Origin: Clostridium oryzae
GTDB lineage: Bacteria > Bacillota > Clostridia > Clostridiales > Clostridiaceae
DNA: 48,563 nucleotides
Reading direction: 5' to 3'
Assembly (NCBI RefSeq): GCF_002029235.1
Contig: NZ_MZGV01000033.1
Location: forward strand, 1 to 48,563
Below are positions 10,366 through 21,030 of the stretch, piece after piece (the stretch's first letter is position 1; each line of letters starts with the position of its first letter). Position numbers and translations under genes: made by a program. The notes below the pieces were generated by a model. That model was not told the origin of the DNA and did not search any database. It worked only from the letters and a program-made list of their open reading frames with translations.

Positions 10366-13300
10366 TTATTCTGCTAGGTACCAGCTCAAATCATTATATT
10401 CAATAATCTCTTTACTCCTCTTTACGTTTATCGCTCTTATGAATATTTTAAATGTATCTATACAAGTAAATGTAGGTATTCTGTGTTCTGCCGCTTTTCT
10501 TCTTAAATTAAAGCCTTCACTTCCTATACCGTTACCCCTCGTTGGAGTATTAAACACCATGTTAATCTTTCCCTGTGCAATATATTTACATGCTTCATCA
10601 AAATCTAGTTTTGTGCATTCAATATTACTTTTAACAAAATATTCATAAGTTCCTGCAGATGCATAAATTTTATAGCCTAAATTCAAATATTCCTTTATAA
10701 CCTCGCTGCCTTCCTGCTTATCAACATCTTTTAAAGATACATAAATGCTTCCTTCTGTAAATATTTTTATTCCCGATGCCTTAAAAGCTTTATAGATAGC
10801 CTTATCTAAATCTTTATCTATTCCAAGTACTTCTCCTGTAGATTTCATTTCAGGCCCTAAATAAGTATCGGCATCTGTAAGTTTTTCGCCGGAGAATATA
10901 GGTGCTTTAACAGCGTAAAAATTATTGTTCTTTTTAAGTCCTGTACCATAACCAAGTTCCTTAAGTTTTTTACCAAGCATCAGTTCAACAGCTATGTCCA
11001 CCATCGGAGTATCTGTAACCTTACTTAGTATAGGCACAGTTCTAGAAGCTCTAGGGTTTACTTCAATAACATAGACATCCTTTCCGTCATAAACATACTG
11101 TATATTTACAAGTCCAACAACACTAAGAGCCTGTGATATTTTCAGAGTATATTCTTTAAGTTTTTCTACAACCTGTTCGCTTAATGTTATATATGGATAT
11201 ACCGTAATGCTATCTCCTGAATGTACTCCTGTTCTCTCTATATGCTCCATTATCCCCGGCATAAGTATATCCTCACCGTCGCTTATAGCGTCTACCTCTA
11301 TTTCAGTACCTCTTATATATTTGTCCATAAGAATTGTATGACCATTTTTAAGACTCAATGCTTCCTTCATATAGGTTTCTAACCCCTTATTATCATACAC
11401 TACCTCCATAGCTCTCCCGCCTATTACATAAGACGGTCTTACTACCACTGGATAACCAAGCACAGCAGCTTGATCCTTAGCATTTTCTACACTATATACT
11501 GCTATACCTCTAGGCCCTGGTATCTGAAGTTCTTCTAACAGCTCCCTGAATTTTTCTCTATCCTCAGCCAGATCAATAGCATTGAAACCAGTTCCTAATA
11601 TCTTAACTCCTCGCTTGTATAATTTTTCAGACAAATTAAGTGCCGTTTGACCTCCAAATTGTACAATTACTCCTTCAGGCTTTTCCTTTTCTATTATATT
11701 CATAACATCATCAATATACAGCGGCTCAAAATAAAGCTTATCAGAAGTATCAAAGTCTGTACTCACAGTTTCAGGGTTATTGTTAATTATAACAGACTCA
11801 TAGCCTAATTTTTTAATTCCCCATACACCATGAACGCAGCAATAATCAAACTCTATTCCCTGTCCTATCCTTATTGGGCCTGAACCTATAACTACAATTT
11901 TTTTATTTGGAGAAACTACTGATTCATCTTCAGTTTCATAGCAGGAATAGTAGTAAGGAGTCTTTGCTTCGAATTCACCACTGCAGGTATCAACCATCTT
12001 ATATACAGGATACATATTTTCTTTTTCCCTGATATCCTTTAAAAGCCCCTCCGTCAGGTCTGTCAACTCACATATCTCGCCGTCCGTAAAGCCCATCATC
12101 TGAGCCTTGAAAATTGTTTCTCTATCCTTTGGATTTTCTTTTAAACTATTTTCCATATCAACTATAGTTTTAATTCCATTAATAAACCATGGATCTATCT
12201 TAGTTATATGAAATAATTCCTGTTCACTGACTCCTCGTCTCAACCCTTCTGCTATAGCAAATATTCGTTCATCATCCTGAAGTTTTATTTTTTCAATTAA
12301 CTGTTGTTCCTTAAGCTCCGAAAGTTCGTTGGATCTTAATCCTTTAGGCATACCTTCTACTGAACTTACTGCCTTTAAAAGAGCACTTTCAAAGGTACGG
12401 CTTATAGCCATAACCTCTCCAGTAGCTTTCATTTGAGTTCCCAAGGTTCTTTCAGAACCCCTGAATTTATCAAATGGCCACTTGGGTATCTTTACAACAA
12501 CATAATCCAAAGTTGGCTCAAAGCAAGCACTGGAAACTTGAGTTACGGAATTTTTAAGTTCATCAAGGCTATAACCTATAGCTATTTTGGCTGCAATTTT
12601 TGCTATAGGGTAACCTGTAGCTTTCGATGCAAGGGCACTTGAACGACTTACCCTTGGATTAACCTCTATAACTATATATTTACTGCTGTTAGGATCAAGT
12701 GCAAACTGAACGTTACAGCCTCCCTGAATTTTGAGGCTTCTTATTATATCTATAGAAGCCTTTCTAAGCATCTGATATTCCTTATCGCGCAGTGTCTGGG
12801 ATGGTGCAACAACTATGCTGTCTCCTGTATGAACTCCAACAGGATCAATGTTTTCCATATTGCATATTATAATACAGTTGTCCTTGCCGTCCCTTACAAC
12901 TTCATACTCCAGCTCTTTCCATCCTGCAACGCTCTGTTCAAGCAATATCTGTCCTATTGGACTCATCTCAATTCCTCTAGAACAAATTTCTATAAGCTCC
13001 TCCATGTTTTCAGCAATTCCACCACCTGTACCACCTAATGTATAAGCTGGTCTTATTATTACCGGAAACCCGTACTCATTCACAAAATCTGTACATTGTT
13101 TAAGTTCAGTAGCTATAATACTCATAGGCACAGGTTGATTTATTTGAAGCATTAGTTCCTTAAAGGCTTCTCTATCTTCGGCCTTCTTTATAGATTCACT
13201 GTTTATACCAAGAAGTTTTACATTATATTTCTTTAGTATTCCCTGCTGTTCTAAGTCTATAGCAAGATTCAAGGCAGTTTGTCCTCCAAATCCTGCAAGA

Positions 13301-13557
13301 ACGCCATCTGGTTTCTCCTTTTTTATTATCTCTTCAATGCTATCCACAGCTAAAGGTTCTATATATACCTTATCTGCAATATCCATATCGGTCATTATCG
13401 TAGCTGGGTTGCTGTTTATTAATACTGTCTCTATTCCTTCTTCTCTAATAGCTTTGCAGGCCTGAGTACCAGAATAATCAAATTCAGCTGCCTGACCTAT
13501 AATTATTGGACCTGAACCTATGATTATAACCTTCTTTAACGTTTTGTCTAATGGCAT
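10366..13557 (-). CDS. carB: Carbamoyl-phosphate synthase, large subunit
   Basis: Makes carbamoyl phosphate from two ATP, bicarbonate and ammonia channelled from CarA, feeding UMP and arginine synthesis. The 1063-aa length is normal. Two homologous halves are visible, each with a pre-ATP-grasp [11 protein letters not shown] or [15 protein letters not shown] opening and ATP-grasp signatures ([10 protein letters not shown] in the first half, VEVNPR-type metal-binding motifs in both: [13 protein letters not shown] and [12 protein letters not shown]). An MGS-like allosteric domain follows at the C-terminus. GAGGGGG lies ten bases before the ATG. It follows carA by 26 bases. Downstream lies a polypyrimidine-hairpin repeat rather than a clear terminator. 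Confidence 0.97.
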   Translation of the reverse strand: MPLDKTLKKVIIIGSGPIIIGQAAEFDYSGTQACKAIREEGIETVLINSNPATIMTDMDIADKVYIEPLAVDSIEEIIKKEKPDGVLAGFGGQTALNLAIDLEQQGILKKYNVKLLGINSESIKKAEDREAFKELMLQINQPVPMSIIATELKQCTDFVNEYGFPVIIRPAYTLGGTGGGIAENMEELIEICSRGIEMSPIGQILLEQSVAGWKELEYEVVRDGKDNCIIICNMENIDPVGVHTGDSIVVAPSQTLRDKEYQMLRKASIDIIRSLKIQGGCNVQFALDPNSSKYIVIEVNPRVSRSSALASKATGYPIAKIAAKIAIGYSLDELKNSVTQVSSACFEPTLDYVVVKIPKWPFDKFRGSERTLGTQMKATGEVMAISRTFESALLKAVSSVEGMPKGLRSNELSELKEQQLIEKIKLQDDERIFAIAEGLRRGVSEQELFHITKIDPWFINGIKTIVDMENSLKENPKDRETIFKAQMMGFTDGEICELTDLTEGLLKDIREKENMYPVYKMVDTCSGEFEAKTPYYYSCYETEDESVVSPNKKIVVIGSGPIRIGQGIEFDYCCVHGVWGIKKLGYESVIINNNPETVSTDFDTSDKLYFEPLYIDDVMNIIEKEKPEGVIVQFGGQTALNLSEKLYKRGVKILGTGFNAIDLAEDREKFRELLEELQIPGPRGIAVYSVENAKDQAAVLGYPVVVRPSYVIGGRAMEVVYDNKGLETYMKEALSLKNGHTILMDKYIRGTEIEVDAISDGEDILMPGIMEHIERTGVHSGDSITVYPYITLSEQVVEKLKEYTLKISQALSVVGLVNIQYVYDGKDVYVIEVNPRASRTVPILSKVTDTPMVDIAVELMLGKKLKELGYGTGLKKNNNFYAVKAPIFSGEKLTDADTYLGPEMKSTGEVLGIDKDLDKAIYKAFKASGIKIFTEGSIYVSLKDVDKQEGSEVIKEYLNLGYKIYASAGTYEYFVKSNIECTKLDFDEACKYIAQGKINMVFNTPTRGNGIGSEGFNLRRKAAEHRIPTFTCIDTFKIFIRAINVKRSKEIIEYNDLSWYLAE

Positions 13558-13583
13558 AAAAAAATTACCCCCTCATTTTATGT

Positions 13584-14654
13584 CTATACTGATTTAGAAA
13601 GTGAAATAAACTTATCAAACAAATAATCTGTATCAGTAGGTCCTGCCGCTCCCTCTGGATGAAATTGTACTGAAAATACAGGCAGCTCTTTATGTCTTAT
13701 CCCCTCAACAGTATCATCATTAAGATTCCTATGAGTTACTATTATTCCTTTATCTTCAAGTCCTTCAGGTTTAACTGCATAACCATGATTCTGTGAGGTT
13801 ATATAAGCTCTATCTTTTTCAATATCGTATATTCCGTGATTGCCGCCCCTATGACCAAACTTCATCTTATAGGTATCTCCCCCTAATGCAAGTGCAAGAA
13901 TCTGATGTCCAAGACATATTCCAAAAGTAGGTACTAAATTGATAATTTTCTTTGTGAATTCTATTCCAGAAGTAACCGTTTGGGGATCTCCAGGGCCATT
14001 ACTGAGCAAAACTCCATCTGGCTTTATTTCCATTACCTGTTCTAGATTTGTATTATAAGGAAATATAGTCACAGCACAGCCCCTTTTTCTAAGGTTTCTT
14101 ATTATATTGTTCTTAACTCCGAAATCCATAACTGCGATTTTAGGTCCGTCACCTGGAATATGAAGTATACCTTTTGTACTTACTTCGTCCATATAAAAAT
14201 CAGTTTTGTCTTTTTCTCTCTCTATTATCTGTTTTATATCATTCTCACTAATCTCTTCATTTGCTATAACACATTTAAGAGCTCCGCCTGTCCTAATTTT
14301 TCTCGTGATGCTTCTTGTATCTAAATCGCATACTCCGACTACTCCCATTTTCTTTAACATTTCATCAATACTATCTTCACTTAAATAGTTTGAGGGATTA
14401 TTGCAAGCCCTCTTTACTATAAATCCTCTGGCATACACATCTGAAGACTCTTTTTCAAAACTATTTACACCGTAATTTCCTATGAGCGGATAAGTCATAG
14501 TTATTACCTGTCCAGCATAAGACGGATCAGTTAATATCTCCTCATAGCCTGTGATTGATGTATTAAAAACCAGTTCTCCACTGGAAACTCCTCTTTTGCC
14601 AAAACCTTTGCCCTTATAAATCGTTCCATCCTCCAGATAAATAATACCGTCCAT
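13584..14654 (-). CDS. carA: Carbamoyl-phosphate synthase, small (glutaminase) subunit
   Basis: Hydrolyses glutamine and passes ammonia to CarB. The 356-aa protein has the CPSase small-chain N-terminal domain (LEDGTIYKGKGFG, TSITGYEEILTDPSYAGQ) and a class I glutamine amidotransferase domain. The triad is Cys247 in GICLGHQ, His332 and Glu334 in QFHPEG. GAGGTG precedes the ATG. carA-carB form a two-gene unit with its own promoter and an ARG-box-like site, separated from pyrD by the acetyltransferase gene and a repeat. Confidence 0.97.
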   Translation of the reverse strand: MDGIIYLEDGTIYKGKGFGKRGVSSGELVFNTSITGYEEILTDPSYAGQVITMTYPLIGNYGVNSFEKESSDVYARGFIVKRACNNPSNYLSEDSIDEMLKKMGVVGVCDLDTRSITRKIRTGGALKCVIANEEISENDIKQIIEREKDKTDFYMDEVSTKGILHIPGDGPKIAVMDFGVKNNIIRNLRKRGCAVTIFPYNTNLEQVMEIKPDGVLLSNGPGDPQTVTSGIEFTKKIINLVPTFGICLGHQILALALGGDTYKMKFGHRGGNHGIYDIEKDRAYITSQNHGYAVKPEGLEDKGIIVTHRNLNDDTVEGIRHKELPVFSVQFHPEGAAGPTDTDYLFDKFISLSKSV

Positions 14655-14676
14655 TATCGCACCTCTTTCAAAGCAT

Positions 14677-14690
14677 TGAATATTTATTCA
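14677..14690. promoter_or_regulatory. ARG-box-like operator upstream of carA
   Basis: TGAATATTTATTCA is a perfect palindrome matching the core of ArgR/AhrC boxes (TGAAT, four A/T, ATTCA). It lies 23-36 bases before the carA ATG and downstream of the -10, where a bound repressor would block transcription. The motif is seen; regulation by ArgR is inference. Confidence 0.65.
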
Positions 14691-14713
14691 CTTTTAGCTT
14701 ATATTTATACATA

Positions 14714-14742
14714 ACATTATCATATATATGCCTAAAAGTCAA
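14714..14742 (-). promoter_or_regulatory. SigmaA-type promoter of carAB
   Basis: On the minus strand TTGACT (complement 14737-14742) and TAATGT (complement 14714-14719) are 17 bases apart. No PyrR loop or attenuator is seen between it and carA. Confidence 0.65.
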
Positions 14743-14826
14743 TATGGCTAAGGTGTTTGTTCTTTACATAATGAGAAATTAAATATAAAATTTAAACTAT
14801 AAACATAAAGATAGGCGGGATTAATC

Positions 14827-15411
14827 ATGAACAATAGCAAAAACTTAAGACTTGCAACTTTAGATGACTGTACAGAAATACTGAATATATATGCTCCTTT
14901 TATTACAGATACTGTTATAACTTTTGAATACGATGTGCCTACTGTTGAAGAATTTAAAGACAGGATGAGAAACATTCAAGCAAAATACCCATGGCTTGTA
15001 TATGAAGTCGATGGAAAGATTGCCGGATACGCCTATGCTTCCCCATTTCATGTGCGTGCAGCTTATGACTGGTCCGTGAACTTTTCAATATACATAAAAC
15101 CAGAATATCACGGAAGGCATATTGGCCGTACTTTATATAAAGCTTTGATTGAAATACTTAAACTACAAGGATATTGCAATGCATATTCATTAATAACAAT
15201 GCCAAATGATAAAAGTGAAGGGATACATAAAAACTTTGGTTTTACAACGATGGGACTATGCAAGGATGTTGGATATAAATTCGGACAATGGCATGACGTT
15301 AAATGGTATGAATTGCAGATGCAGCCGCACCCAGAAAAACCGGAAACTCCAAAACTTATTGAAGAGATTGTTGATACTTATGAATTTAAAAAGATAATGA
15401 CAGGTCAGTAA
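14827..15411 (+). CDS. GNAT acetyltransferase, phosphinothricin-acetyltransferase-like
   Basis: Cytosolic acetyl-CoA-dependent N-acetyltransferase, 194 aa. It resembles the Pat/Bar-MnaT branch: RLATLDDCTEILNIYAPF opening, ITFEY near 40, a conserved aromatic AYDWSVNFSIYI region, the acetyl-CoA loop YHGRHIGRTLY (about 97-107), and the HKNFGF motif common near the end of the fold. The natural substrate is likely an amino acid such as methionine sulfoximine or sulfone; this is inferred from the family. The SD (GGCGGG) is weak. It is transcribed against the surrounding pyr/car genes and is followed at once by a dispersed repeat, suggesting insertion into a once continuous pyr-car cluster. Confidence 0.85.
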   Translation: MNNSKNLRLATLDDCTEILNIYAPFITDTVITFEYDVPTVEEFKDRMRNIQAKYPWLVYEVDGKIAGYAYASPFHVRAAYDWSVNFSIYIKPEYHGRHIGRTLYKALIEILKLQGYCNAYSLITMPNDKSEGIHKNFGFTTMGLCKDVGYKFGQWHDVKWYELQMQPHPEKPETPKLIEEIVDTYEFKKIMTGQ

Positions 15412-15630
15412 AAAAGGAAATGTTGTGGCACTACGGAGATTGATCCGTTCATTAAGCACTTGTAGCACAAATTTTATGCACTAACTTCAAAATATATTAC
15501 TGTTTCTTTTTAACTTCTTCGTAAACATGCTGTACCGTTTTTTTATTTAGCAACCACCTTTTTTCCTATTTAGTGGTGTATCTTGATATTAATTAAAAGT
15601 TATCCACAATTGGCAAAATAAATAAATTCT
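15410..15630. repeat. Dispersed repeat, copy 1 (short form)
   Basis: Starts at the acetyltransferase stop codon and matches 28371-28790 closely. The first about 70 bases (including the 25-bp arm at 15416-15440) correspond to 28371-28441. Position 15480 then joins sequence equivalent to 28638 onward, so 196 bp present in copy 2 are absent here, including the opposite inverted-repeat arm. The right part contains a DnaA-box nonamer TTATCCACA at 15600-15608, also conserved in copy 2. Confidence 0.85.
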
Positions 15631-15637
15631 CAAAGAG

Positions 15638-15718
15638 AATCAAAATTGATTCATAGGAATTCAGTGCAGCTGAATTCCTACCTTCACTTTTCTCTTTTCT
15701 CTCTACTCTTTACTCTTC
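15638..15718. repeat. Polypurine-hairpin repeat after pyrD
   Basis: An 11-bp hairpin (15654-15664 with 15670-15680, arms TAGGAATTCAG/CTGAATTCCTA) adjoins a pyrimidine run (15681-15718) of TTTTCTC words. On the pyrD transcript this reads as a long purine tract followed by a hairpin. A small extra hairpin GAATCA/TGATTC is at 15638-15652. It matches the units at 10.1-10.3 kb downstream of carB. Confidence 0.8.
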
Positions 15719-15731
15719 AGCATTCCTAATT

Positions 15732-16634
15732 CTAAATTATTGCTGCTCCTCTTATCTCGTTTATGTCCCTTATTCCTTCTCTGTCCATAAACTCTTGCAT
15801 CTCGTTTATGATGTCCATGCATATGTCAGGCTTAATAAAGTTTGCTGTTCCAACCTGTACTGCAGAAGCACCTGCCATAATAAACTCTAGTGCATCAGTT
15901 CCATTCATGATTCCGCCAAGTCCAATTACAGGCACATCTACCGCCTTACATACTTCATATACCATTCTTAAAGCAACTGGCTTAACCGCAGGCCCTGAAA
16001 ATCCTGCAAATATATTTCCAAACACAGGCTTTCTTTTTCTAACATCTATAGCCATTCCTTTTAATGTATTAATCAGAGACAACCCATCAGCTCCTGCCTT
16101 AACACATTGCTCTGCCATATCAACTATATCCTCTGCGTTTGGAGAAAGCTTAACTATAAGAGGTTTCTTACAGCTTTTTCTTACTTCACTTACTATCTCA
16201 TAAGCAGTTTCACCTTTAATACCAAAAGCCATTCCTCCGCATTTTACATTGGGACATGATATATTAAGTTCAATCATTTGCACAGCTTCAGAGTTAAATC
16301 TCTCAACAGCTTCTACATAATCTTTTATTTCTGATCCGCCCACATTAGCTATAATGGCTGTATTAAGCTGTTTCATATGAGGAAGTTCATTCTTTATAAA
16401 GGCTTCCACACCTGGATTCTGAAGGCCCACGCTGTTTAACATTCCGCCCCTAGTCTCTACAACTCTTATGCCGTCATTTCCTTCTTTCCTATTTAACGTC
16501 AATCCCTTTGTACATATACCACCAAGCTTTGATACATCGAAAAAGTCCGCATACTCTCTCCCAAAGCCAAAGGTTCCTGATGCCGCTATAACAGGATTTT
16601 TAAGTTCTACTCCGCAAATATTTACTTTAATCAT
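15732..16634 (-). CDS. pyrD: Dihydroorotate dehydrogenase, class 1B catalytic subunit
   Basis: Oxidises dihydroorotate to orotate using FMN; in class 1B enzymes electrons pass through PyrK to NAD. The 300-aa protein has the active-site Cys127 in [11 protein letters not shown], which marks class 1 cytosolic enzymes with Cys as base, plus the phosphate-binding [14 protein letters not shown] and [11 protein letters not shown] regions. A GTG three codons earlier is possible, but GAGGTG lies seven bases before the ATG at 16634. It directly follows pyrK (10-base gap), and the two subunits form the heterotetramer. It is the last pyr gene before the interruption by the acetyltransferase. Confidence 0.96.
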   Translation of the reverse strand: MIKVNICGVELKNPVIAASGTFGFGREYADFFDVSKLGGICTKGLTLNRKEGNDGIRVVETRGGMLNSVGLQNPGVEAFIKNELPHMKQLNTAIIANVGGSEIKDYVEAVERFNSEAVQMIELNISCPNVKCGGMAFGIKGETAYEIVSEVRKSCKKPLIVKLSPNAEDIVDMAEQCVKAGADGLSLINTLKGMAIDVRKRKPVFGNIFAGFSGPAVKPVALRMVYEVCKAVDVPVIGLGGIMNGTDALEFIMAGASAVQVGTANFIKPDICMDIINEMQEFMDREGIRDINEIRGAAII

Positions 16635-16644
16635 ACAGCTCACC

Positions 16645-17382
16645 TCAATCTATAACTATTTCGTCGCCGTCAAACACCGGACCGTCTTTGCAGGTTCTCT
16701 TATTTCCGCCCTTAGTCTTGCAAGTACATACAAGACATGCACCTATTCCGCAGGCCATATGTTTCTCCATTGAGACGTAAATCTTAGTTCCAGCTTTTCT
16801 GCACATATCCACTACCTTAAACATCATTATCTCAGGTCCGCAGCAAAGAACTGTATCATATTTTTCTGCGTCAAAAATTTCTGTAACATATCCTTTGTGT
16901 CCAACTTTTCCGCTCTCCACAGCAAGATTTATTTCATTTACATATTCCTTCATATCATCAACAAGATATACATCTTCTCTAAAACCTGCATATAAATCAG
17001 GTTTATTTTTTAGGTGTTTACTAAGCTCAAGCATTGGAGCTATACCTATTCCACCGCATACAAGAGCAACTTTACCCTTAGCACTTTCTATATCAAAACC
17101 ATTTCCCAACGCTCCCATAACCTCAATTGTATCTCCTGTTTCAAGTGCAGCAAGAAATTCCGTTCCTTTTCCAACTTTGGCATATATAAATACAAGCTCA
17201 TTTTCCTTTACTTCTGCTATGCTTATTGGTCTCCATAATATCGGTTCACTTTTCCAGGCTCTAAGCATGAAAAATTGCCCTGGTCTCACACCAATAAACT
17301 TGTCATTCTCTACACGCAGCTTATATATTCCATTGCTTATTTGCTCATTAGTCAATACACGAGCCTTTTCACATTGTGCCAT
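16645..17382 (-). CDS. pyrK: Dihydroorotate dehydrogenase electron-transfer subunit
   Basis: FAD and [2Fe-2S] protein linking PyrD to NAD. The 245-aa sequence shows the flavin-binding [12 protein letters not shown] motif (about 50), the NAD-binding GGIGIAPM motif (about 110), a CCGPEIM motif and a C-terminal iron-sulphur cluster motif with Cys211, Cys216, Cys219 and Cys231. Its place between pyrF and pyrD fits the class 1B operon arrangement of Firmicutes. Confidence 0.96.
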   Translation of the reverse strand: MAQCEKARVLTNEQISNGIYKLRVENDKFIGVRPGQFFMLRAWKSEPILWRPISIAEVKENELVFIYAKVGKGTEFLAALETGDTIEVMGALGNGFDIESAKGKVALVCGGIGIAPMLELSKHLKNKPDLYAGFREDVYLVDDMKEYVNEINLAVESGKVGHKGYVTEIFDAEKYDTVLCCGPEIMMFKVVDMCRKAGTKIYVSMEKHMACGIGACLVCTCKTKGGNKRTCKDGPVFDGDEIVID

Positions 17383-17413
17383 ATAAAATTACCTCCATAT
17401 ATAATGTATATCT

Positions 17414-18289
17414 TTATGCATTAAGCTTCTTAACTGCTGCTGCTATTTCATCTCTCATTCTTACTGTCTCAGCTGCTGCGCACTCATCAAAATGCTTCTC
17501 ACCGTTTTCCTGCTTTCTATATGCAAGAAGTATTCCCCTTGAAGAATTTACAACTCCGCCGTTTCCATCCTTTAAATATAAAGCTACATCCTCAGCTTTA
17601 CCGCCCTGAGCTCCATAACCAGGTATAAGGAAGAACATCTTTGCAAGTCTTTTTCTAAGCTCTAAGCCCTCTTCAACATGAGTACAACCCATTACTCCGC
17701 CTATAGAACTGTAGCCGCAGTTTCCCATATGCTTTTCTCCCATTACATAAAGTTTATCTGCAACCTCATCGTATATCATCTTTCCGTTTTCACTCTTTAT
17801 GTACTGAATGTCTTCAGCACCTTTGTTGGAGGTTCTCACAAGAACGAATACTCCCTTTTCCTCGTTATCTATATATGGGAGATATGGTTCTATACTATCA
17901 AGTCCCATATACGGACTAAGTGTTACAAAATCGCTTTCGAAGTCTCCAGTAAAATGTGCTTTAGCGTACATCTCTGCAGTTTTAGCTATGTCTCCTCTTT
18001 TTATATCTGCAATTACAACAGCACCTTTCTCTCTAAGATACTTAAGAGTCTTTTTATATGCCATAAGCCCTGCAATACCATAAGCCTCATAGTAAGCTAT
18101 CTGTACCTTAAAGCAGCCTGCTGCATCAAAAGTCGCATCTATGATTCTCTTATTAAAGTTAAATAATGCATCCTCTATGTTCTCAAAACTCTTTAAAAAT
18201 TCAGCTGGCAGATAATCAAGTGATGTATCAAGTCCTACACATACAACTCCCTTTTTATCTACGCTCTCATATAATCTATCTATTATCAT
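17414..18289 (-). CDS. pyrF: Orotidine-5'-phosphate decarboxylase, type 2
   Basis: Decarboxylates OMP to UMP, the last step of the pathway. The 291-aa length and the VVIADIKRGDI catalytic Asp-Lys-Asp region (about 93-103) place it in the longer PyrF2 subfamily common in clostridia. VGLDTSLDYLP near the start and GYGAQGG near 219 are the expected phosphate-binding elements. It lies between pyrC and pyrK with short gaps, as an operon member. Confidence 0.95.
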   Translation of the reverse strand: MIIDRLYESVDKKGVVCVGLDTSLDYLPAEFLKSFENIEDALFNFNKRIIDATFDAAGCFKVQIAYYEAYGIAGLMAYKKTLKYLREKGAVVIADIKRGDIAKTAEMYAKAHFTGDFESDFVTLSPYMGLDSIEPYLPYIDNEEKGVFVLVRTSNKGAEDIQYIKSENGKMIYDEVADKLYVMGEKHMGNCGYSSIGGVMGCTHVEEGLELRKRLAKMFFLIPGYGAQGGKAEDVALYLKDGNGGVVNSSRGILLAYRKQENGEKHFDECAAAETVRMRDEIAAAVKKLNA

Positions 18290-18311
18290 TAATTAACCCT
18301 CCGTTTTACTG

Positions 18312-19508
18312 TTATCGTCTATAAACAATCTTGCCTAATTTTATTGTATAGTCCACTCTTCCCTTAAGTGTCCATCCATTGAATGGTGAATTTTTACCTT
18401 TGGATTTAAACTCATTAACGTCAACTTTATATTCATCATCAAGATTAACAAGTACTAGATCGCCCTGATATCCTGGCTCAATCCTTCCTTTTTTAAGTTT
18501 CATAATATCCGCTGGTCCTTTAGACATAAGCTCCGATAATTTGCTTAGGCTTATTATGCTCTTATCCACTAACGTGCTGTAACAAATTCCAAAGGAAGTC
18601 TCTATTCCGCTTATTCCCGGAGCTCCCTTTTTCTTGTCTTCTTCACTGTGAGGCGCATGATCCGTAGCTATAGCGTCAACGTAACCCTTCTTGATTGCTT
18701 CTATCAGTGCGGCTACATCTTCTTTTTCTCTAGTAGGCGGATTAACTCTATACTTCGTTTCACTATCCAAAGCCAGATGATGCGGCATAACTTCACAGGT
18801 AACCTTAGCGCCTTTTTGTTTAGCTCTTACTATACATTCCATGGCCTCTTTTGTGCTGACATGTGCCATATGAAGTCTTGCTCCAATGCTCTCTGCTAAA
18901 GCAACATCTCTGAAGGTCATCATATTTTCTGCAAGTCTCATATCACTTGAGCTGAACTCCGGATCCTCCGCATGTGATATTATAGTTACATTCATTTTCT
19001 TTGCCTTGTTTAGAGCATCATACATTACTTTATCACTCTTTACTCCTTTTCCGTCATCAGAAAGGAATCTAACTATGCTTGTATCTATGTTATCTAAATG
19101 GCTTAAATCATCACCAGAAAATTCATTAGTTATGGACACACATTGATGTACCTCTATTAGTCCTACCTCTTTTGCCTTATTCAACACATAATTTACCGTA
19201 TCCATGCTGCTGCATACAGGTTTTGTATTTGCCATAAGATTTACTGTTGTATATCCTCCGGCTGCCGCTGCTTTGCTTCCTGTTTCTATATCTTCTTTAT
19301 AGGTAAGTCCGGGATCTCTAAAATGTACATGAAGATCTACAAACGCCGGCATAAGCACATAACCCTGAGCTTCTATTACTTCATCGGCTCCACCAATAAT
19401 ATTTGAATTTGTGCCTATTGTTTCTATAATCCCGTTATTTACATACACATCTCCAAGGAAATCACTGCTATAATCTACAATTCTTGCTCCTCTTATTAAA
19501 AGGCTCAT
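18312..19508 (-). CDS. pyrC: Dihydroorotase
   Basis: Zinc amidohydrolase cyclising carbamoyl aspartate to dihydroorotate. With the ATG at 19508 the product is 398 aa. The metal-binding HVHFRDPG motif is at 60-67 (His60, His62), and ISHAED, LHMAHVST and ATDHAPHS supply further metal and substrate ligands, typical of class I dihydroorotases. An in-frame start at 19541 exists, but AAGGAG lies nine bases before 19508. It lies between pyrI and pyrF. Confidence 0.96.
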   Translation of the reverse strand: MSLLIRGARIVDYSSDFLGDVYVNNGIIETIGTNSNIIGGADEVIEAQGYVLMPAFVDLHVHFRDPGLTYKEDIETGSKAAAAGGYTTVNLMANTKPVCSSMDTVNYVLNKAKEVGLIEVHQCVSITNEFSGDDLSHLDNIDTSIVRFLSDDGKGVKSDKVMYDALNKAKKMNVTIISHAEDPEFSSSDMRLAENMMTFRDVALAESIGARLHMAHVSTKEAMECIVRAKQKGAKVTCEVMPHHLALDSETKYRVNPPTREKEDVAALIEAIKKGYVDAIATDHAPHSEEDKKKGAPGISGIETSFGICYSTLVDKSIISLSKLSELMSKGPADIMKLKKGRIEPGYQGDLVLVNLDDEYKVDVNEFKSKGKNSPFNGWTLKGRVDYTIKLGKIVYRR

Positions 19509-19566
19509 TATTCTGTGCTCCTTTCTATAGATAAACCACACGCTATCGACCGCTGTTTATAATTAT

Positions 19567-19998
19567 CTATATTTCTTCGAATCTTTCTATATCATCACAA
19601 TATTCGCATCTATATTCCCTTTTTTCCTCATTTACCAGATGAAATATATGCGGTATATACTTTTCCACCGAAGTTACACATCTAGGATTCTTGCATTTAA
19701 TAACATTCTTAACCTTCTCCGGAAGACTAAGCTTTATTTTATTTGTTATCACTTCGTTCTCTATTACATTTATTGTTATGTTAGGATCTATAAGGCCGAG
19801 TACTTTATAATCAAGGTGTATCTCATTTTCAATCTTTATTATATCTTTTTTCCCTATCTTATAGCTTGGAGCATTCATGATAAGAGCTACAGTAAATTCT
19901 GCGTCATCCAACTTAAGATATTTGAATATTTTTATTCCAAGGCCTGCACCAATATGATCAATAACAAGACCTTTCTTTATACTATTTATAGTAACCAT
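19567..19998 (-). CDS. pyrI: Aspartate carbamoyltransferase regulatory subunit
   Basis: Nucleotide-binding regulatory chain of ATCase, 143 aa. The N-terminal allosteric domain carries IDHIGAGLG and the C-terminal zinc domain carries Cys102, Cys107, Cys131 and Cys134, which bind the zinc needed to contact PyrB. It is 12 bases downstream of pyrB. Its presence points to a PyrB-PyrI holoenzyme with allosteric control, found in clostridia but absent from Bacillus. Confidence 0.96.
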   Translation of the reverse strand: MVTINSIKKGLVIDHIGAGLGIKIFKYLKLDDAEFTVALIMNAPSYKIGKKDIIKIENEIHLDYKVLGLIDPNITINVIENEVITNKIKLSLPEKVKNVIKCKNPRCVTSVEKYIPHIFHLVNEEKREYRCEYCDDIERFEEI

Positions 19999-20010
19999 TA
20001 ATTTTACCCC

Positions 20011-20934
20011 CTATCTTACTCCAAGCTGCTTTGCCATCAATGCCATTCTCACATACATACCGTTTTTAGCCTGTTTGAAGTAATATGCTCTCGGATCATC
20101 ATCAACTTCATAGGCTATTTCATTCACTCTTGGAAGTGGATGAAGAACAAACATATCTTTCTTTGCCAGCTTCATCTTTTCTGCATCCAATATATAGCTG
20201 TCTTTAAGTCTTATATAATCCTCTTCATTAAAGAATCTCTCTTTCTGCACTCTAGTCATGTACAAAATATCAAGCTTCTCCATTACATCTTCCAGCTTTT
20301 CAGCCTCTTCATACTGTATATTATTCTTTTCTAAAACTTCATTAATTATATATTCTGGAACCTTAAGTTCCTTTGGGGATATCATAACGAATTTTACATT
20401 TTCATATCTGGACATAGCTTTGATAAGAGAATGAACGGTTCTTCCGAATTTAAGATCTCCGCAAACTCCAATAGTAATATTTGATAGGCTTTTTCTGACT
20501 AATTTTATCGTAAACAAATCTGTAAGGGTCTGAGTTGGATGCTGATGCCCTCCGTCTCCTGCATTTATCACCGGTATATCAGAATACATGGCAGCGATTT
20601 TAGGAGCACCTTCTTTAGGATGTCTCATTGCTACAACATCTGCATAACAGGATACAACTCTTATTGTATCAGATATACTTTCACCTTTTGAAACAGAGCT
20701 GGAATTTGGTTCAGAAAATCCAATTACATTTCCACCAAGTCTAAGCATAGCAGCTTCAAAGCTGAATCTTGTTCTGGTACTTGGTTCATAAAATAGAGTA
20801 GCAAGTATTCTGCCTTTACAGATTTGAGAATACTCTTCTGGATTGTTTTTAATAAGATGAGCTAAATCAAAGATTTCGTCAAGTTCCTCTGTTGAAAAAT
20901 CCATAGGGTCAATTAAACTTCTTCCTTTTAACAC
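20011..20934 (-). CDS. pyrB: Aspartate carbamoyltransferase catalytic subunit
   Basis: Condenses carbamoyl phosphate with aspartate. The 307-aa protein has the carbamoyl-phosphate loop [13 protein letters not shown] (about 49-61), the HPTQTLTDL motif and the HPLPRVNE motif that binds aspartate. The start is GTG, with AAGGAG eight bases upstream inside a PyrR-type hairpin. It is the first gene of the pyr operon and its leader carries two PyrR-type loops and an attenuator terminator. Confidence 0.96.
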   Translation of the reverse strand: MLKGRSLIDPMDFSTEELDEIFDLAHLIKNNPEEYSQICKGRILATLFYEPSTRTRFSFEAAMLRLGGNVIGFSEPNSSSVSKGESISDTIRVVSCYADVVAMRHPKEGAPKIAAMYSDIPVINAGDGGHQHPTQTLTDLFTIKLVRKSLSNITIGVCGDLKFGRTVHSLIKAMSRYENVKFVMISPKELKVPEYIINEVLEKNNIQYEEAEKLEDVMEKLDILYMTRVQKERFFNEEDYIRLKDSYILDAEKMKLAKKDMFVLHPLPRVNEIAYEVDDDPRAYYFKQAKNGMYVRMALMAKQLGVR

Positions 20935-20940
20935 GTAATC

Positions 20941-20976
20941 CTCTCCTTCTTAACCTCTCTGGGCTAAATTTAAAGG
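20941..20976 (-). promoter_or_regulatory. Second PyrR-type loop, covering the pyrB ribosome binding site
   Basis: The minus strand carries CCCAGAGAGG flanked by TTAG/TTAA, with an outer CCTT/AAGG pairing, matching the PyrR-binding loop of pyr leaders (CC-AGAGA-GG core). The 3' outer arm contains AAGGAG (20943-20948), the pyrB Shine-Dalgarno. Binding here would occlude translation start. The same ACCTTTAAATT flank precedes the upstream loop. Confidence 0.7.
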
Positions 20977-21030
20977 TAAAGAGCCATATATTTAATGAAA
21001 GGATGCACACCTTAAGGTGATGTTCCTAGT

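Noticed and set aside
14748..14975. Minus-strand open frame overlapping the start of the acetyltransferase
   Set aside because: It is antisense to a clear GNAT gene and has no family features or SD.
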